Part shown: piece by piece, positions 1 through 5,262 of the stretch
Position numbering within the stretch: the first letter of the stretch is position 1
Layout: the number at the start of each line of letters is the position of its first letter
Program-made: the position numbers and the translations under genes
From: an uncultured Thalassospira sp.
Lineage (GTDB): Bacteria > Pseudomonadota > Alphaproteobacteria > Rhodospirillales_A > Thalassospiraceae
Assembly (NCBI GenBank): GCA_946885765.1
Contig: CAMPHD010000264.1
Span: 1-5,262, forward strand
Length of the DNA: 5,262 bases
Direction of reading: 5' to 3'
Notes under the pieces: generated by a model
Told to the model about the DNA's origin: nothing
What the model saw: the letters and a program-made list of their open reading frames with translations, nothing else
Databases searched by the model: none

Positions 1-141
1 CTTCGGCGCGGAATTCATGCCAAGGCAGACCGACGTGGTCCAGACCGGGGACATGCCGATCTTGCTGGCGATTTCTTCCCAGCCAAGGCCCTTGGCCTTT
101 TTGGACGTAATGATCAGTTCTTTCACATCTGCTTTTTTCAC
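1..141 (-). CDS. cynS: Cyanase (cyanate hydratase), N-terminal part, cut by the window edge
   Basis: The first 47 codons read VKKADVKELIITSKKAKGLG, then WEEIASKIGMSPVWTTSVCL and GMNSAPK. This matches the N-terminal helical, helix-turn-helix-like domain of cyanase: the E. coli protein has [20 protein letters not shown] at the same place, and the WEEIA-KIG-S-VW pattern is typical of many cyanases. Cyanase is a cytoplasmic homodecamer that converts cyanate and bicarbonate to ammonia and CO2 by way of carbamate. The family is about 150 residues long, so roughly two thirds, including the catalytic Arg/Glu/Ser residues, lies outside the window and could not be checked. The start is GTG, chosen because GGAGA sits 6 nt upstream and no in-frame ATG precedes it before a stop. 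It follows the ATPase gene by 36 bp on the same strand, with no terminator-like hairpin seen, so it should be the last known member of this operon. Confidence 0.88.
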   Translation of the reverse strand, partial: MKKADVKELIITSKKAKGLGWEEIASKIGMSPVWTTSVCLGMNSAPK

Positions 142-147
142 AGCTTT

Positions 148-152
148 TCTCC
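148..152 (-). promoter_or_regulatory. Ribosome binding site of cynS
   Basis: GGAGA on the minus strand lies 6 nt before the GTG at 139-141. It fixes this non-ATG codon as the start of the cyanase. The 36-bp gap between the ATPase stop and this start holds nothing else recognisable. Confidence 0.7.
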
Positions 153-177
153 ACTTCACTGTCTGTGTCGTTACGGA

Positions 178-1107
178 TTAGTCGGCACCATTCACCACCC
201 GCGCACGCGCAGGTGTTTCCCCGGCACCTTTGTTGGATTTATTGGCAACCGGCCCGTTCAGGCCAAAACGGATGACGTTCGGTTCGGAAACGCCATCCTC
301 GTCGCGTTTCCCGGCCAGTTCGCGGGACCGCTTGGCAAGGAATTCGACCAGATGGTTGCGAATATCGTAATAGTCGGGATGATGGATGATATCGGCGCGA
401 ACACGCGGGCGTTCGATATCGACCTGCACCGATTCCGCCACCCGCGCATACGGACCGTTGGTCATCAGAAGGATGCGGTCGGCAAGAAGGATCGCCTCGT
501 CGACATCATGGGTGATCATGAAGACGGTCTGATCCGACCCGGCCCAGATGCGGATCAACTCATCCTGAATGCTGCCCCGTGTCAGGGCATCCAATGCCCC
601 AAACGGCTCATCCAGCAACAAAAGTTCCGGCTGAATGGCAAAGGCACGCGCAATCGAAACGCGCTGACGCATGCCACCTGATAATTGCGATGGCTTGCGA
701 AGCTCCGCCCCGCCGGTAAGTCCGACCATTTCCAGATATTTGACCGAATGATCATGGACCTGTTTCTTGGTCCAGTTGCGATGACGCGCCTGCACGGCAA
801 AGGTCACGTTTTTAAGCGCGGACAACCACGGCAACAGGGAATAGTTCTGAAACACGATACCGCGATCAAGACTTGGCCCCGATACTTCCTTGCCATTCAT
901 GATCACCGCCCCATCGGTCGGCTCGTCCAGCCCGGCAAGGATATTGAGGATCGTCGATTTGCCGCAGCCCGAATGACCGATGATGCAGACAAATTCGCCC
1001 TTTTCGATGCCAAGATTGACATTTTCAAATACGGTCAACGGATCGGATCCCTTGGGGCCGGGAAACCGTTTGCTTAGTCCCTGTACGCTCAGGAAGGGTG
1101 TTGGCAT
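178..1107 (-). CDS. cynD: NrtD/CynD-type ABC transporter ATP-binding protein
   Basis: This 309-residue cytoplasmic ATPase should power the permease encoded just upstream. All ABC motifs are visible: Walker A GHSGCGKS (44-51), Q-loop Gln87, signature LSGGM (142-146), Walker B LLLLDEP (162-168), D-loop ALDA (171-174) and switch His200. The sequence fits the nitrate/cyanate/taurine importer group (NrtD, SsuB, TauB). It lacks the substrate-binding-like C-terminal domain of NrtC. The chosen ATG at 1105-1107 has AAGGAA upstream, overlapping the permease stop codon. A longer reading from 1149 would add 14 residues that overlap the permease and has no such support. The gap to the permease gene is 11 bp, which suggests coupled translation. 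After about residue 255 there is a basic, Gly/Ala/Asn-rich tail that looks disordered and extends beyond the usual family core. The ATPase role is near certain. The cyanate-specific symbol rests on the neighbouring cynS, and NrtD-type nitrate or bicarbonate transport is the alternative. Confidence 0.88.
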   Translation of the reverse strand: MPTPFLSVQGLSKRFPGPKGSDPLTVFENVNLGIEKGEFVCIIGHSGCGKSTILNILAGLDEPTDGAVIMNGKEVSGPSLDRGIVFQNYSLLPWLSALKNVTFAVQARHRNWTKKQVHDHSVKYLEMVGLTGGAELRKPSQLSGGMRQRVSIARAFAIQPELLLLDEPFGALDALTRGSIQDELIRIWAGSDQTVFMITHDVDEAILLADRILLMTNGPYARVAESVQVDIERPRVRADIIHHPDYYDIRNHLVEFLAKRSRELAGKRDEDGVSEPNVIRFGLNGPVANKSNKGAGETPARARVVNGAD

Positions 1108-1118
1108 GGTGCTTTTCC

Positions 1119-1949
1119 TTATTCCTGGTACTGCACAAGGCGGGCGCAATAGGCGAACGCCGTATCAAGAAGCATGCCGACAAGGCCGATCATCAGGATC
1201 GAAAAGATCACACTGGTCAGATCCAGATTGTTCCATTCGTTCCAGACGTAATAGCCAATGCCGGTACCGCCCACGAGCATCTCGGCGGCCACAATCACCA
1301 GCCACGCAATCCCGATGGAAATCCGCATCCCCGTCAGGATGGTGGGTGCCGCCGCCGGAAGGATGACGATCCACGCGGTTTTAAGCGTGCCCAGTTCATG
1401 GGTACGCGCGACATTGACCCAGTCCTTGCGCACACCGGCAACCCCAAAGGCCGTATTGATCAGCATCGGCCAGATCGAACAGATAAAGATCACGAAAATC
1501 GCCGATGCCTGACTGTCCTGAATGACAAACAGTGCAAGCGGCATCCACGCCAGCGGCGAAATCGGGCGGAGTATCTGGATGAACGGATCAAGTGCCCGAT
1601 ACATCAATGGTGACATGCCAATCAGAAACCCGGCGGGAATGGCAATTGCAGCGGCCAGAAAATATCCCGACAGCACGCGATAAAGCGAATAACCGATCTG
1701 AATGCCAATCCCCTTGTCGTTGGGACCGGCATCATAGAAAGGGTTGGAAAGTTCTTCCCACGCCTTGACGAACACCGCCGATGGCGGCGGCACAGCGGCC
1801 TTTGGCTCTGCCCCGCCCATCAGGATTTCATATTCCGTCAGTTCACTGCCCAGTTTCTGCTGGGGGCTGGCGGCCTCCCATATTCCAAGAAGAACCGCCA
1901 GCAAAACAGCAGACAACAGCAGCGCCCTGGCATTCAGGGATGCGATCAT
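1119..1949 (-). CDS. cynB: NrtB/CynB-type ABC transporter permease
   Basis: This is a 276-residue inner-membrane permease. Hydrophobic segments lie at about 8-26, 92-112, 129-144, 149-170, 209-223 and 246-266, giving the usual six or so helices of the family. The loop around 182-201 (ARTHELG...ILPAAAP) is the EAA motif that docks onto the ATPase. The periplasmic stretch NPFYDAGPNDKGIG (69-82), followed by SLYRVLSGY (88-96), is typical of nitrate/cyanate NrtB-type permeases. The ATG at 1947-1949 lies 1 bp after the TGA of the binding-protein gene, with an AAAGGGG element roughly 9-12 nt upstream, so translation is probably coupled. Substrate choice in this family lies mainly with the binding protein. 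Cyanate is inferred from the downstream cyanase gene; nitrate or bicarbonate cannot be excluded from sequence alone. Confidence 0.87.
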   Translation of the reverse strand: MIASLNARALLLSAVLLAVLLGIWEAASPQQKLGSELTEYEILMGGAEPKAAVPPPSAVFVKAWEELSNPFYDAGPNDKGIGIQIGYSLYRVLSGYFLAAAIAIPAGFLIGMSPLMYRALDPFIQILRPISPLAWMPLALFVIQDSQASAIFVIFICSIWPMLINTAFGVAGVRKDWVNVARTHELGTLKTAWIVILPAAAPTILTGMRISIGIAWLVIVAAEMLVGGTGIGYYVWNEWNNLDLTSVIFSILMIGLVGMLLDTAFAYCARLVQYQE

Positions 1950-1950
1950 A

Positions 1951-3420
1951 TCAGCTTACCCCTTTGCCAATCGGGAAGCTGTTGACATAGGCCTCGGGCT
2001 GATCGGGATCGAACTCTTTGCCCATGATCGTGTATTTCTGATAGGTGCTGCTTGGCGCTTCGTAGCCAAGGTCTTTCATGATCTTGGCGCAATCGGTCGC
2101 GACATAGACCTCTTCGGCGATTTTCTTGTAATCGACATCGCCGTCGATATAGCCCCAGCGCTTCATCTGCGTCAGAATCCACACACCCATCGAATGCCAC
2201 GGGAACGGATCGAAATCGATGCGATCCGGCACGTTTTTGACCTCGCCCAGACCATCGGCATACCGCCCGGTCAGGACCTGCTCGATGACCGGCACCGGCT
2301 GGTTCAGATAGTTGGTTGGCGCAATCGCGGCCGAAATTTCCTTGCGGTTTTCCGGCTTGGATGCGTATTGCGTCGCATCGACAATCGATTTCAGAAGTGC
2401 GCCATAGGTATTGGGCATTTCATCGGCAAATGCCTTGGAACAGGCAAATGCACAGCACGGGTGACCTTCCCAGATATCCTTGGTCAGGGTGTGGATGAAG
2501 CCGATTTTTTCCCAGACGGCACGCTGGTTGAAAGGATCAGGTGACAGATAGCCATCAAGGTTACCGGCACGCAGGTTCGCGACCATTTCGGGCGGCGGAA
2601 CGACACGGATCTGGATGTCCTTATCCGGGTCAAGGCCATGTTCGGCGACGTAATAACGCAGCAGGAAGTTGTGCATCGAATATTCGAACGGCACACCGAA
2701 CTTGAAGCCCTTCCACTGTTTGGGATCGCGTTTATCAAGGTGGTCGTTATGAAGGACAATCGCCTGCCCGTTGATGTTTTCAACTGCCGGCATCAGGAAC
2801 GGGGTCGCGGTCGAACCGGCCCCCATGGTGATGGCAAGCGGCATCGGGGTCAGCATGTGCGACGCGTCATATTCATTGTTCAATGACTTGTCACGTGCGA
2901 CCGCCCAGCCCGCGGTTTTGATCACATCAACATCAAGACCGTATTTCTCATAAAAGCCCATCGGCTGGGCCATGATGATCGGTGTGGCACAGGTGATCGG
3001 AACAAAACCGATATTAAGCTTCGACTTTTCCGGCGCGCCCAGATCATCAAGGATCGCCGCCTTGACCTTATCAAGCGGCAGGACCGATGCCAGTGCCGCC
3101 ATCATCGTGCCGCTGCCAACCATTTTGGCAAAGGAACGACGCGAAATCTCGTTATGCCCGAAGACAGAGCGGACCACCGCACTTTCAATCGCACGATCCA
3201 GCATTTCCTCGCTGCTGGCAAGCTTGCCAGACGATGACGCCGCGCCATCCACAGCCATATCGCTATGGGCGGGCATCGATGCTAGGTCGTATGTGTCTTC
3301 GTGATGGTCATGACCGGCATGGTGATGTTTGCCGGTTGCGCAAGCCTCGCAGCCGCACGATTTGCTATGCCGCAGATCGCTTTCGCCACTGAATGGATCG
3401 CCCAGACTTTTGATAGACAT
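1951..3420 (-). CDS. cynA: NrtA/CmpA-family substrate-binding protein with twin-arginine signal (probable cyanate binding)
   Basis: The 489-residue protein has three parts. Residues 1-92 are a polar N-terminal extension with a Cys/His cluster (20-42). Residues 93-122 are a twin-arginine signal (SRRSFAK, then VGSGTMMAALASVLP). From about 130 on is an NrtA/CmpA-type (NMT1-like) binding domain, including YDASHML.PMPLAI (184-197) and PWHSMGVWILTQMKRWGYI (407-425), both typical of the family. It should fold in the cytoplasm, be exported by Tat and deliver substrate to the permease, possibly staying membrane-anchored. The ATG at 3418-3420 was chosen for the strong AGGGGG 7 nt upstream. An open frame continues to 3558, but that reading would overlap the sigma-54 promoter at 3483-3499, and the predicted transcript starts at about 3471. 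It is the first gene of the operon and has the largest upstream region. The linked cynS suggests cyanate; the homologues NrtA (nitrate) and CmpA (bicarbonate) are the alternatives. Confidence 0.87.
   Translation of the reverse strand: MSIKSLGDPFSGESDLRHSKSCGCEACATGKHHHAGHDHHEDTYDLASMPAHSDMAVDGAASSSGKLASSEEMLDRAIESAVVRSVFGHNEISRRSFAKMVGSGTMMAALASVLPLDKVKAAILDDLGAPEKSKLNIGFVPITCATPIIMAQPMGFYEKYGLDVDVIKTAGWAVARDKSLNNEYDASHMLTPMPLAITMGAGSTATPFLMPAVENINGQAIVLHNDHLDKRDPKQWKGFKFGVPFEYSMHNFLLRYYVAEHGLDPDKDIQIRVVPPPEMVANLRAGNLDGYLSPDPFNQRAVWEKIGFIHTLTKDIWEGHPCCAFACSKAFADEMPNTYGALLKSIVDATQYASKPENRKEISAAIAPTNYLNQPVPVIEQVLTGRYADGLGEVKNVPDRIDFDPFPWHSMGVWILTQMKRWGYIDGDVDYKKIAEEVYVATDCAKIMKDLGYEAPSSTYQKYTIMGKEFDPDQPEAYVNSFPIGKGVS
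3055..3144 (-). other. Twin-arginine (Tat) signal inside the binding protein
   Basis: Residues 93-122 contain SRRSFAK, which fits the (S/T)RRxFxK Tat consensus. A weakly hydrophobic, Gly/Ala/Met-rich stretch follows (100-115), then KVKAA, a possible cleavage region near 120-122. It is preceded by 92 residues, far more than the few found in ordinary Tat signals, so it behaves as an internal signal. Confidence 0.75.
3295..3357 (-). other. Cys/His cluster in the N-terminal extension of the binding protein
   Basis: Residues 22-42 carry three cysteines in CGCEAC and then a histidine-rich run KHHHAGHDHHED. The spacing C-x-C-x2-C plus six histidines could bind a metal such as zinc, copper or nickel. 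It lies about 50 residues before the twin arginines, so it belongs to an unusually long n-region. Metal binding is an inference; the cluster itself is read directly. Confidence 0.6.
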
Positions 3421-3425
3421 GTGGT

Positions 3426-3433
3426 CACCCCCT
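3426..3433 (-). promoter_or_regulatory. Ribosome binding site of the binding-protein gene
   Basis: AGGGGGTG on the minus strand, with its purine core 7 nt before the ATG at 3418-3420, is a strong Shine-Dalgarno match. It decides the start against the longer open reading frame to 3558. Confidence 0.75.
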
Positions 3434-3482
3434 GTTTTGTTTACGCCGCCCGTCAGGCGACACCGATATTCGGGGTGATAAC

Positions 3483-3499
3483 AGCAACCGGCGTGCCAG
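3483..3499 (-). promoter_or_regulatory. Sigma-54 (-24/-12) promoter of the transporter-cyanase operon
   Basis: The minus strand reads CTGGCACGCCGGTTGCT. This matches the sigma-54 consensus YTGGCACG-N4-TTGCW at every fixed position, with the GG and GC dinucleotides correctly spaced. Placing the C of GC (3484) at -12 puts the start near 3470-3472, giving a leader of about 50 nt before the ATG at 3420. Such promoters need an AAA+ enhancer-binding activator; one is encoded divergently at 3630. I saw no clear IHF site between promoter and enhancer cluster. Confidence 0.87.
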
Positions 3500-3568
3500 A
3501 TTTGTGCGGCGCGAAAAACTCTAGGGAAAGACTGGACTTTGGCCCGAAACAGGCGCAATCTCGGGTCA

Positions 3569-3582
3569 TACGAAATTTCGTA
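3569..3582. promoter_or_regulatory. Palindromic site 1, probable activator binding site
   Basis: TACGAAATTTCGTA is a perfect 14-bp palindrome centred at 3575.5, about 104 bp upstream of the predicted sigma-54 start. It is the proximal member of three related sites. Distance and symmetry fit an upstream activating sequence bound by a dimer of an enhancer-binding protein, presumably the one encoded at 3630. Confidence 0.75.
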
Positions 3583-3584
3583 AT

Positions 3585-3600
3585 TTACGATATTTCGTAA
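3585..3600. promoter_or_regulatory. Palindromic site 2, probable activator binding site
   Basis: TTACGATATTTCGTAA is a 16-bp dyad with seven of eight pairs matching. It is centred at 3592.5, 17 bp from site 1 and about 121 bp upstream of the predicted start. It shares the TACGA...TCGTA arms with sites 1 and 3. Confidence 0.75.
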
Positions 3601-3607
3601 CCATATT

Positions 3608-3621
3608 TACGAAATATCGTA
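3608..3621. promoter_or_regulatory. Palindromic site 3, probable activator binding site next to the regulator start
   Basis: TACGAAATATCGTA (13 of 14 symmetric apart from one central pair) is centred at 3614.5, 22 bp from site 2 and about 143 bp upstream of the operon start. Its core is the reverse complement of site 2. It ends 8 bp before the regulator ATG at 3630, so occupancy could also limit the regulator's own expression. Confidence 0.72.
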
Positions 3622-3629
3622 GGCCGATC

Positions 3630-5262
3630 ATGATGGATCAGATTGCAAATCCGCCATCCCCAACGGTTTCGGATGCCCTGTATCAACAGGCACTTGCATC
3701 GCATATTCATCCGACTTTGCTGGTGCATCCGCAAAGCGATCGCATCATGTTCGCCAATCAGGCGGCGGCGCATTTGCTGGGCCGCAGCATTTCCGATCTG
3801 AAATCCACCGCCATGAGCAGCCTGCACAAGGGACAGGTGCCAAGCCTTGTGGTGTTCAGTCAGGCCGCCCTTTATCACGGCTTTGCCTGGACGCGGGGCC
3901 TTAACCTGATGCATGCGGACGGCACCGAAATCCGGCTTGAACACGAAGCCCGCGCCCTGCACTGGGAGGGCGAGGATTACCTGATCATCATCCTGTGCGA
4001 TCTTGATGCCCGCCACCGCCGCGACGTCGATGCCGAGGCCGATAATTACCTGCGCGAAGGCATTGCCGAATGGCGGCGCGCCGAACGTTTTTTCCGTGAA
4101 ATCGAACGCGAAAACCAGTTGATTCTGGGTGCCGCGGGCGAAGGCATTTACGGGGTCAACAGCGACGGCATCACCACCTTTGTCAATCCGGCTGCCGAAC
4201 GAATGCTGGGCTGGACCGCCGAGGAACTGGTGGGCAGGGAAATCCATTCGATCATCCACCATTCGCACGTGAATGGCGATCCCTATCACGCCGAACATTG
4301 CCCGATTTACAATGCGTTTCGCGAAGGCATCGTCCGGCGCGTTGATGACGAGGTTTTCTGGCGCAGCGACGGCAAACCGATCCGGGTTGAATATACCTCC
4401 ACCCCAATCCGCGATCATGGGCTGGTGATTGGTGCTGTGATCGTGTTTCGCGATATCACCGAACGCAAGATTGCCGAGGAAAAGCTGCATGCGGCGCTTG
4501 CCGAAGTCGACCGCCTGCGCGAACGGCTGGAACTTGAAAACGCCTATCTTCAGGAAGAAATCCTCTCGACCAACAACCACCATGAAATCATCGGCCAGTC
4601 CGAGGCGATCAATAGTGCGCTCAAACAGATTGATCTGGTCGCCCCGACCGATGCCAACGTCCTGATCACCGGGGAATCGGGGACAGGCAAGGAACTGATC
4701 GCGCGCGCCATCCATCAGGCAAGTCACCGGCGCGACCGCGTTCTGGTGCGCGTAAACTGTGCGGCCATCCCCCATGAACTGTTCGAAAGCGAGTTTTTCG
4801 GCCATGTCCGCGGTGCCTTTACCGGCGCTGTGCGGGATCGCGTTGGCCGGTTCGAACTGGCCGATGGCGGAACCCTGTTTCTGGACGAAGTCGGGGAAAT
4901 CCCGCTGGAGCTTCAGGGCAAGCTTTTGCGCGTTTTGCAGGATCAGAAGTTCGAACGCATCGGCGAGGAACGCACGCGAGAGGTCAATGTAAGGCTCCTT
5001 GCCGCAACCAACCGCGATCTCAAGGAAGAAGTCCGGCTGGGCCGCTTCCGCGAAGACCTGTATTTCCGCCTCAATGTATTCCCCATCGAATGCCGCCCAC
5101 TGCGCGAACGGCCCGACGATATCCCGCCCCTGGCGACACATTTCCTGCGCAATATCTGCCAGCGGCTGAACATTCCGCAACTGACCCTGACCAACGGGCA
5201 GGTCCGAAGCCTGATGAAATATGACTGGCCGGGCAATGCGCGCGAACTTGAAAACATTATCG
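3630..5262 (+). CDS. Sigma-54-dependent activator with two PAS domains and AAA+ domain, cut by the window edge
   Basis: 544 codons are present and open at the right edge. PAS 1 spans about 28-126, a helical linker 127-163, PAS 2 165-279 (ending in FRDITERK, the usual PAS exit), a coiled coil 280-312 ([16 protein letters not shown]), and the AAA+ domain from 319. The AAA+ domain shows Walker A GESGTGKE (348-355), the sigma-54 contact loop GAFTGA (395-400), Walker B TLFLDEV (415-421), AATNR of sensor I, putative arginine fingers R474 and R480 (FREDLYFR) and [10 protein letters not shown] (533-542). The intact GAFTGA marks a true sigma-54 activator. No receiver domain is present, so control by direct sensing through PAS is likely. 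The expected C-terminal Fis-type helix-turn-helix is beyond the window. The start is the first of two adjacent ATGs; a weak AGG lies 6 nt upstream, and no in-frame upstream ATG was seen back to about 3561. Transcribed away from the cyn-type operon, it is the natural candidate to drive its -24/-12 promoter. I do not know a gene name for it. Confidence 0.9.
   Translation, partial: MMDQIANPPSPTVSDALYQQALASHIHPTLLVHPQSDRIMFANQAAAHLLGRSISDLKSTAMSSLHKGQVPSLVVFSQAALYHGFAWTRGLNLMHADGTEIRLEHEARALHWEGEDYLIIILCDLDARHRRDVDAEADNYLREGIAEWRRAERFFREIERENQLILGAAGEGIYGVNSDGITTFVNPAAERMLGWTAEELVGREIHSIIHHSHVNGDPYHAEHCPIYNAFREGIVRRVDDEVFWRSDGKPIRVEYTSTPIRDHGLVIGAVIVFRDITERKIAEEKLHAALAEVDRLRERLELENAYLQEEILSTNNHHEIIGQSEAINSALKQIDLVAPTDANVLITGESGTGKELIARAIHQASHRRDRVLVRVNCAAIPHELFESEFFGHVRGAFTGAVRDRVGRFELADGGTLFLDEVGEIPLELQGKLLRVLQDQKFERIGEERTREVNVRLLAATNRDLKEEVRLGRFREDLYFRLNVFPIECRPLRERPDDIPPLATHFLRNICQRLNIPQLTLTNGQVRSLMKYDWPGNARELENII

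Noticed and set aside
142..177. Possible terminator between the ATPase and cyanase genes
   Set aside because: No stem-loop followed by a T-run is present; the gap holds only a ribosome binding site.
1744..2544. A 266-codon plus-strand open frame across the permease/binding-protein junction
   Set aside because: It lies opposite two well-supported genes, spans their junction and resembles no family.
3440..3456. A small CGCC/GGCG hairpin in the leader of the binding-protein gene
   Set aside because: The stem is only four pairs with no U-tract and no riboswitch-like architecture.
3461..3477. An imperfect dyad (CCGATATTCGG flanked by CACC/GGTG) around the predicted transcription start
   Set aside because: Short and imperfect, most of it would not be in the transcript as a full hairpin, and it does not resemble the TACGA-type sites.
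3540..3555. A second sigma-54-like element on the plus strand (TGGCCC ... AGGCG) that could serve the regulator
   Set aside because: GG and GC have the right spacing, but the -12 half matches only at GC. It would put the start just upstream of the palindromes. Too weak to call.
3421..3558. A 46-residue N-terminal extension of the binding protein
   Set aside because: It would include the sigma-54 promoter and predicted start site, has no family resemblance, and a strong ribosome binding site favours the start at 3420.
3585..5180. A 531-codon open frame on the minus strand opposite the regulator
   Set aside because: It is a mirror frame of the plus-strand gene, whose PAS and AAA+ motifs are unmistakable. 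The translation shows no recognisable domain, and long antisense frames are common in GC-biased genes.

Overview
The window looks like part of an alphaproteobacterial chromosome, most likely from the Rhodospirillales. This placement is an inference from moderately GC-rich codon use and the style of the proteins; the transport proteins remind me of Thalassospira and its relatives. I could not run a taxonomic search. It holds a divergent pair of transcription units around a control region of about 210 bp (3421-3629).

Leftward (minus strand), from the control region to the left edge, lie four tightly packed genes: a Tat-type NrtA/CmpA-family substrate-binding protein (1951-3420), an NrtB-family permease (1119-1949), an NrtD-family ATPase (178-1107) and the first 47 codons of a cyanase (1-141). 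The gaps are 1, 11 and 36 bp, so they should form one operon. The transporter family moves nitrate, bicarbonate or cyanate. The linked cynS points to cyanate: import by CynABD, then bicarbonate-dependent breakdown to ammonia and CO2 as a nitrogen source.

Rightward (plus strand), a gene starting at 3630 runs off the right edge. It encodes a sigma-54 enhancer-binding activator with two PAS domains, a coiled-coil linker and an AAA+ domain with an intact GAFTGA loop. It has no receiver domain, so it probably senses a ligand or cofactor directly.

The control region holds a consensus -24/-12 sigma-54 promoter pointing into the transporter operon. About 100-145 bp upstream of its predicted start, three copies of a palindrome of the form TACGAWATWTCGTA form an enhancer-like cluster. 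The copy nearest the regulator lies 8 bp before its start codon. Together these suggest a self-contained circuit: a PAS-type activator binds the palindromes and switches on a cyanate uptake and degradation operon through sigma-54. That differs from the CynR (LysR-type) and NtcA control known for cyanate genes elsewhere, and it is the most interesting aspect of the window.
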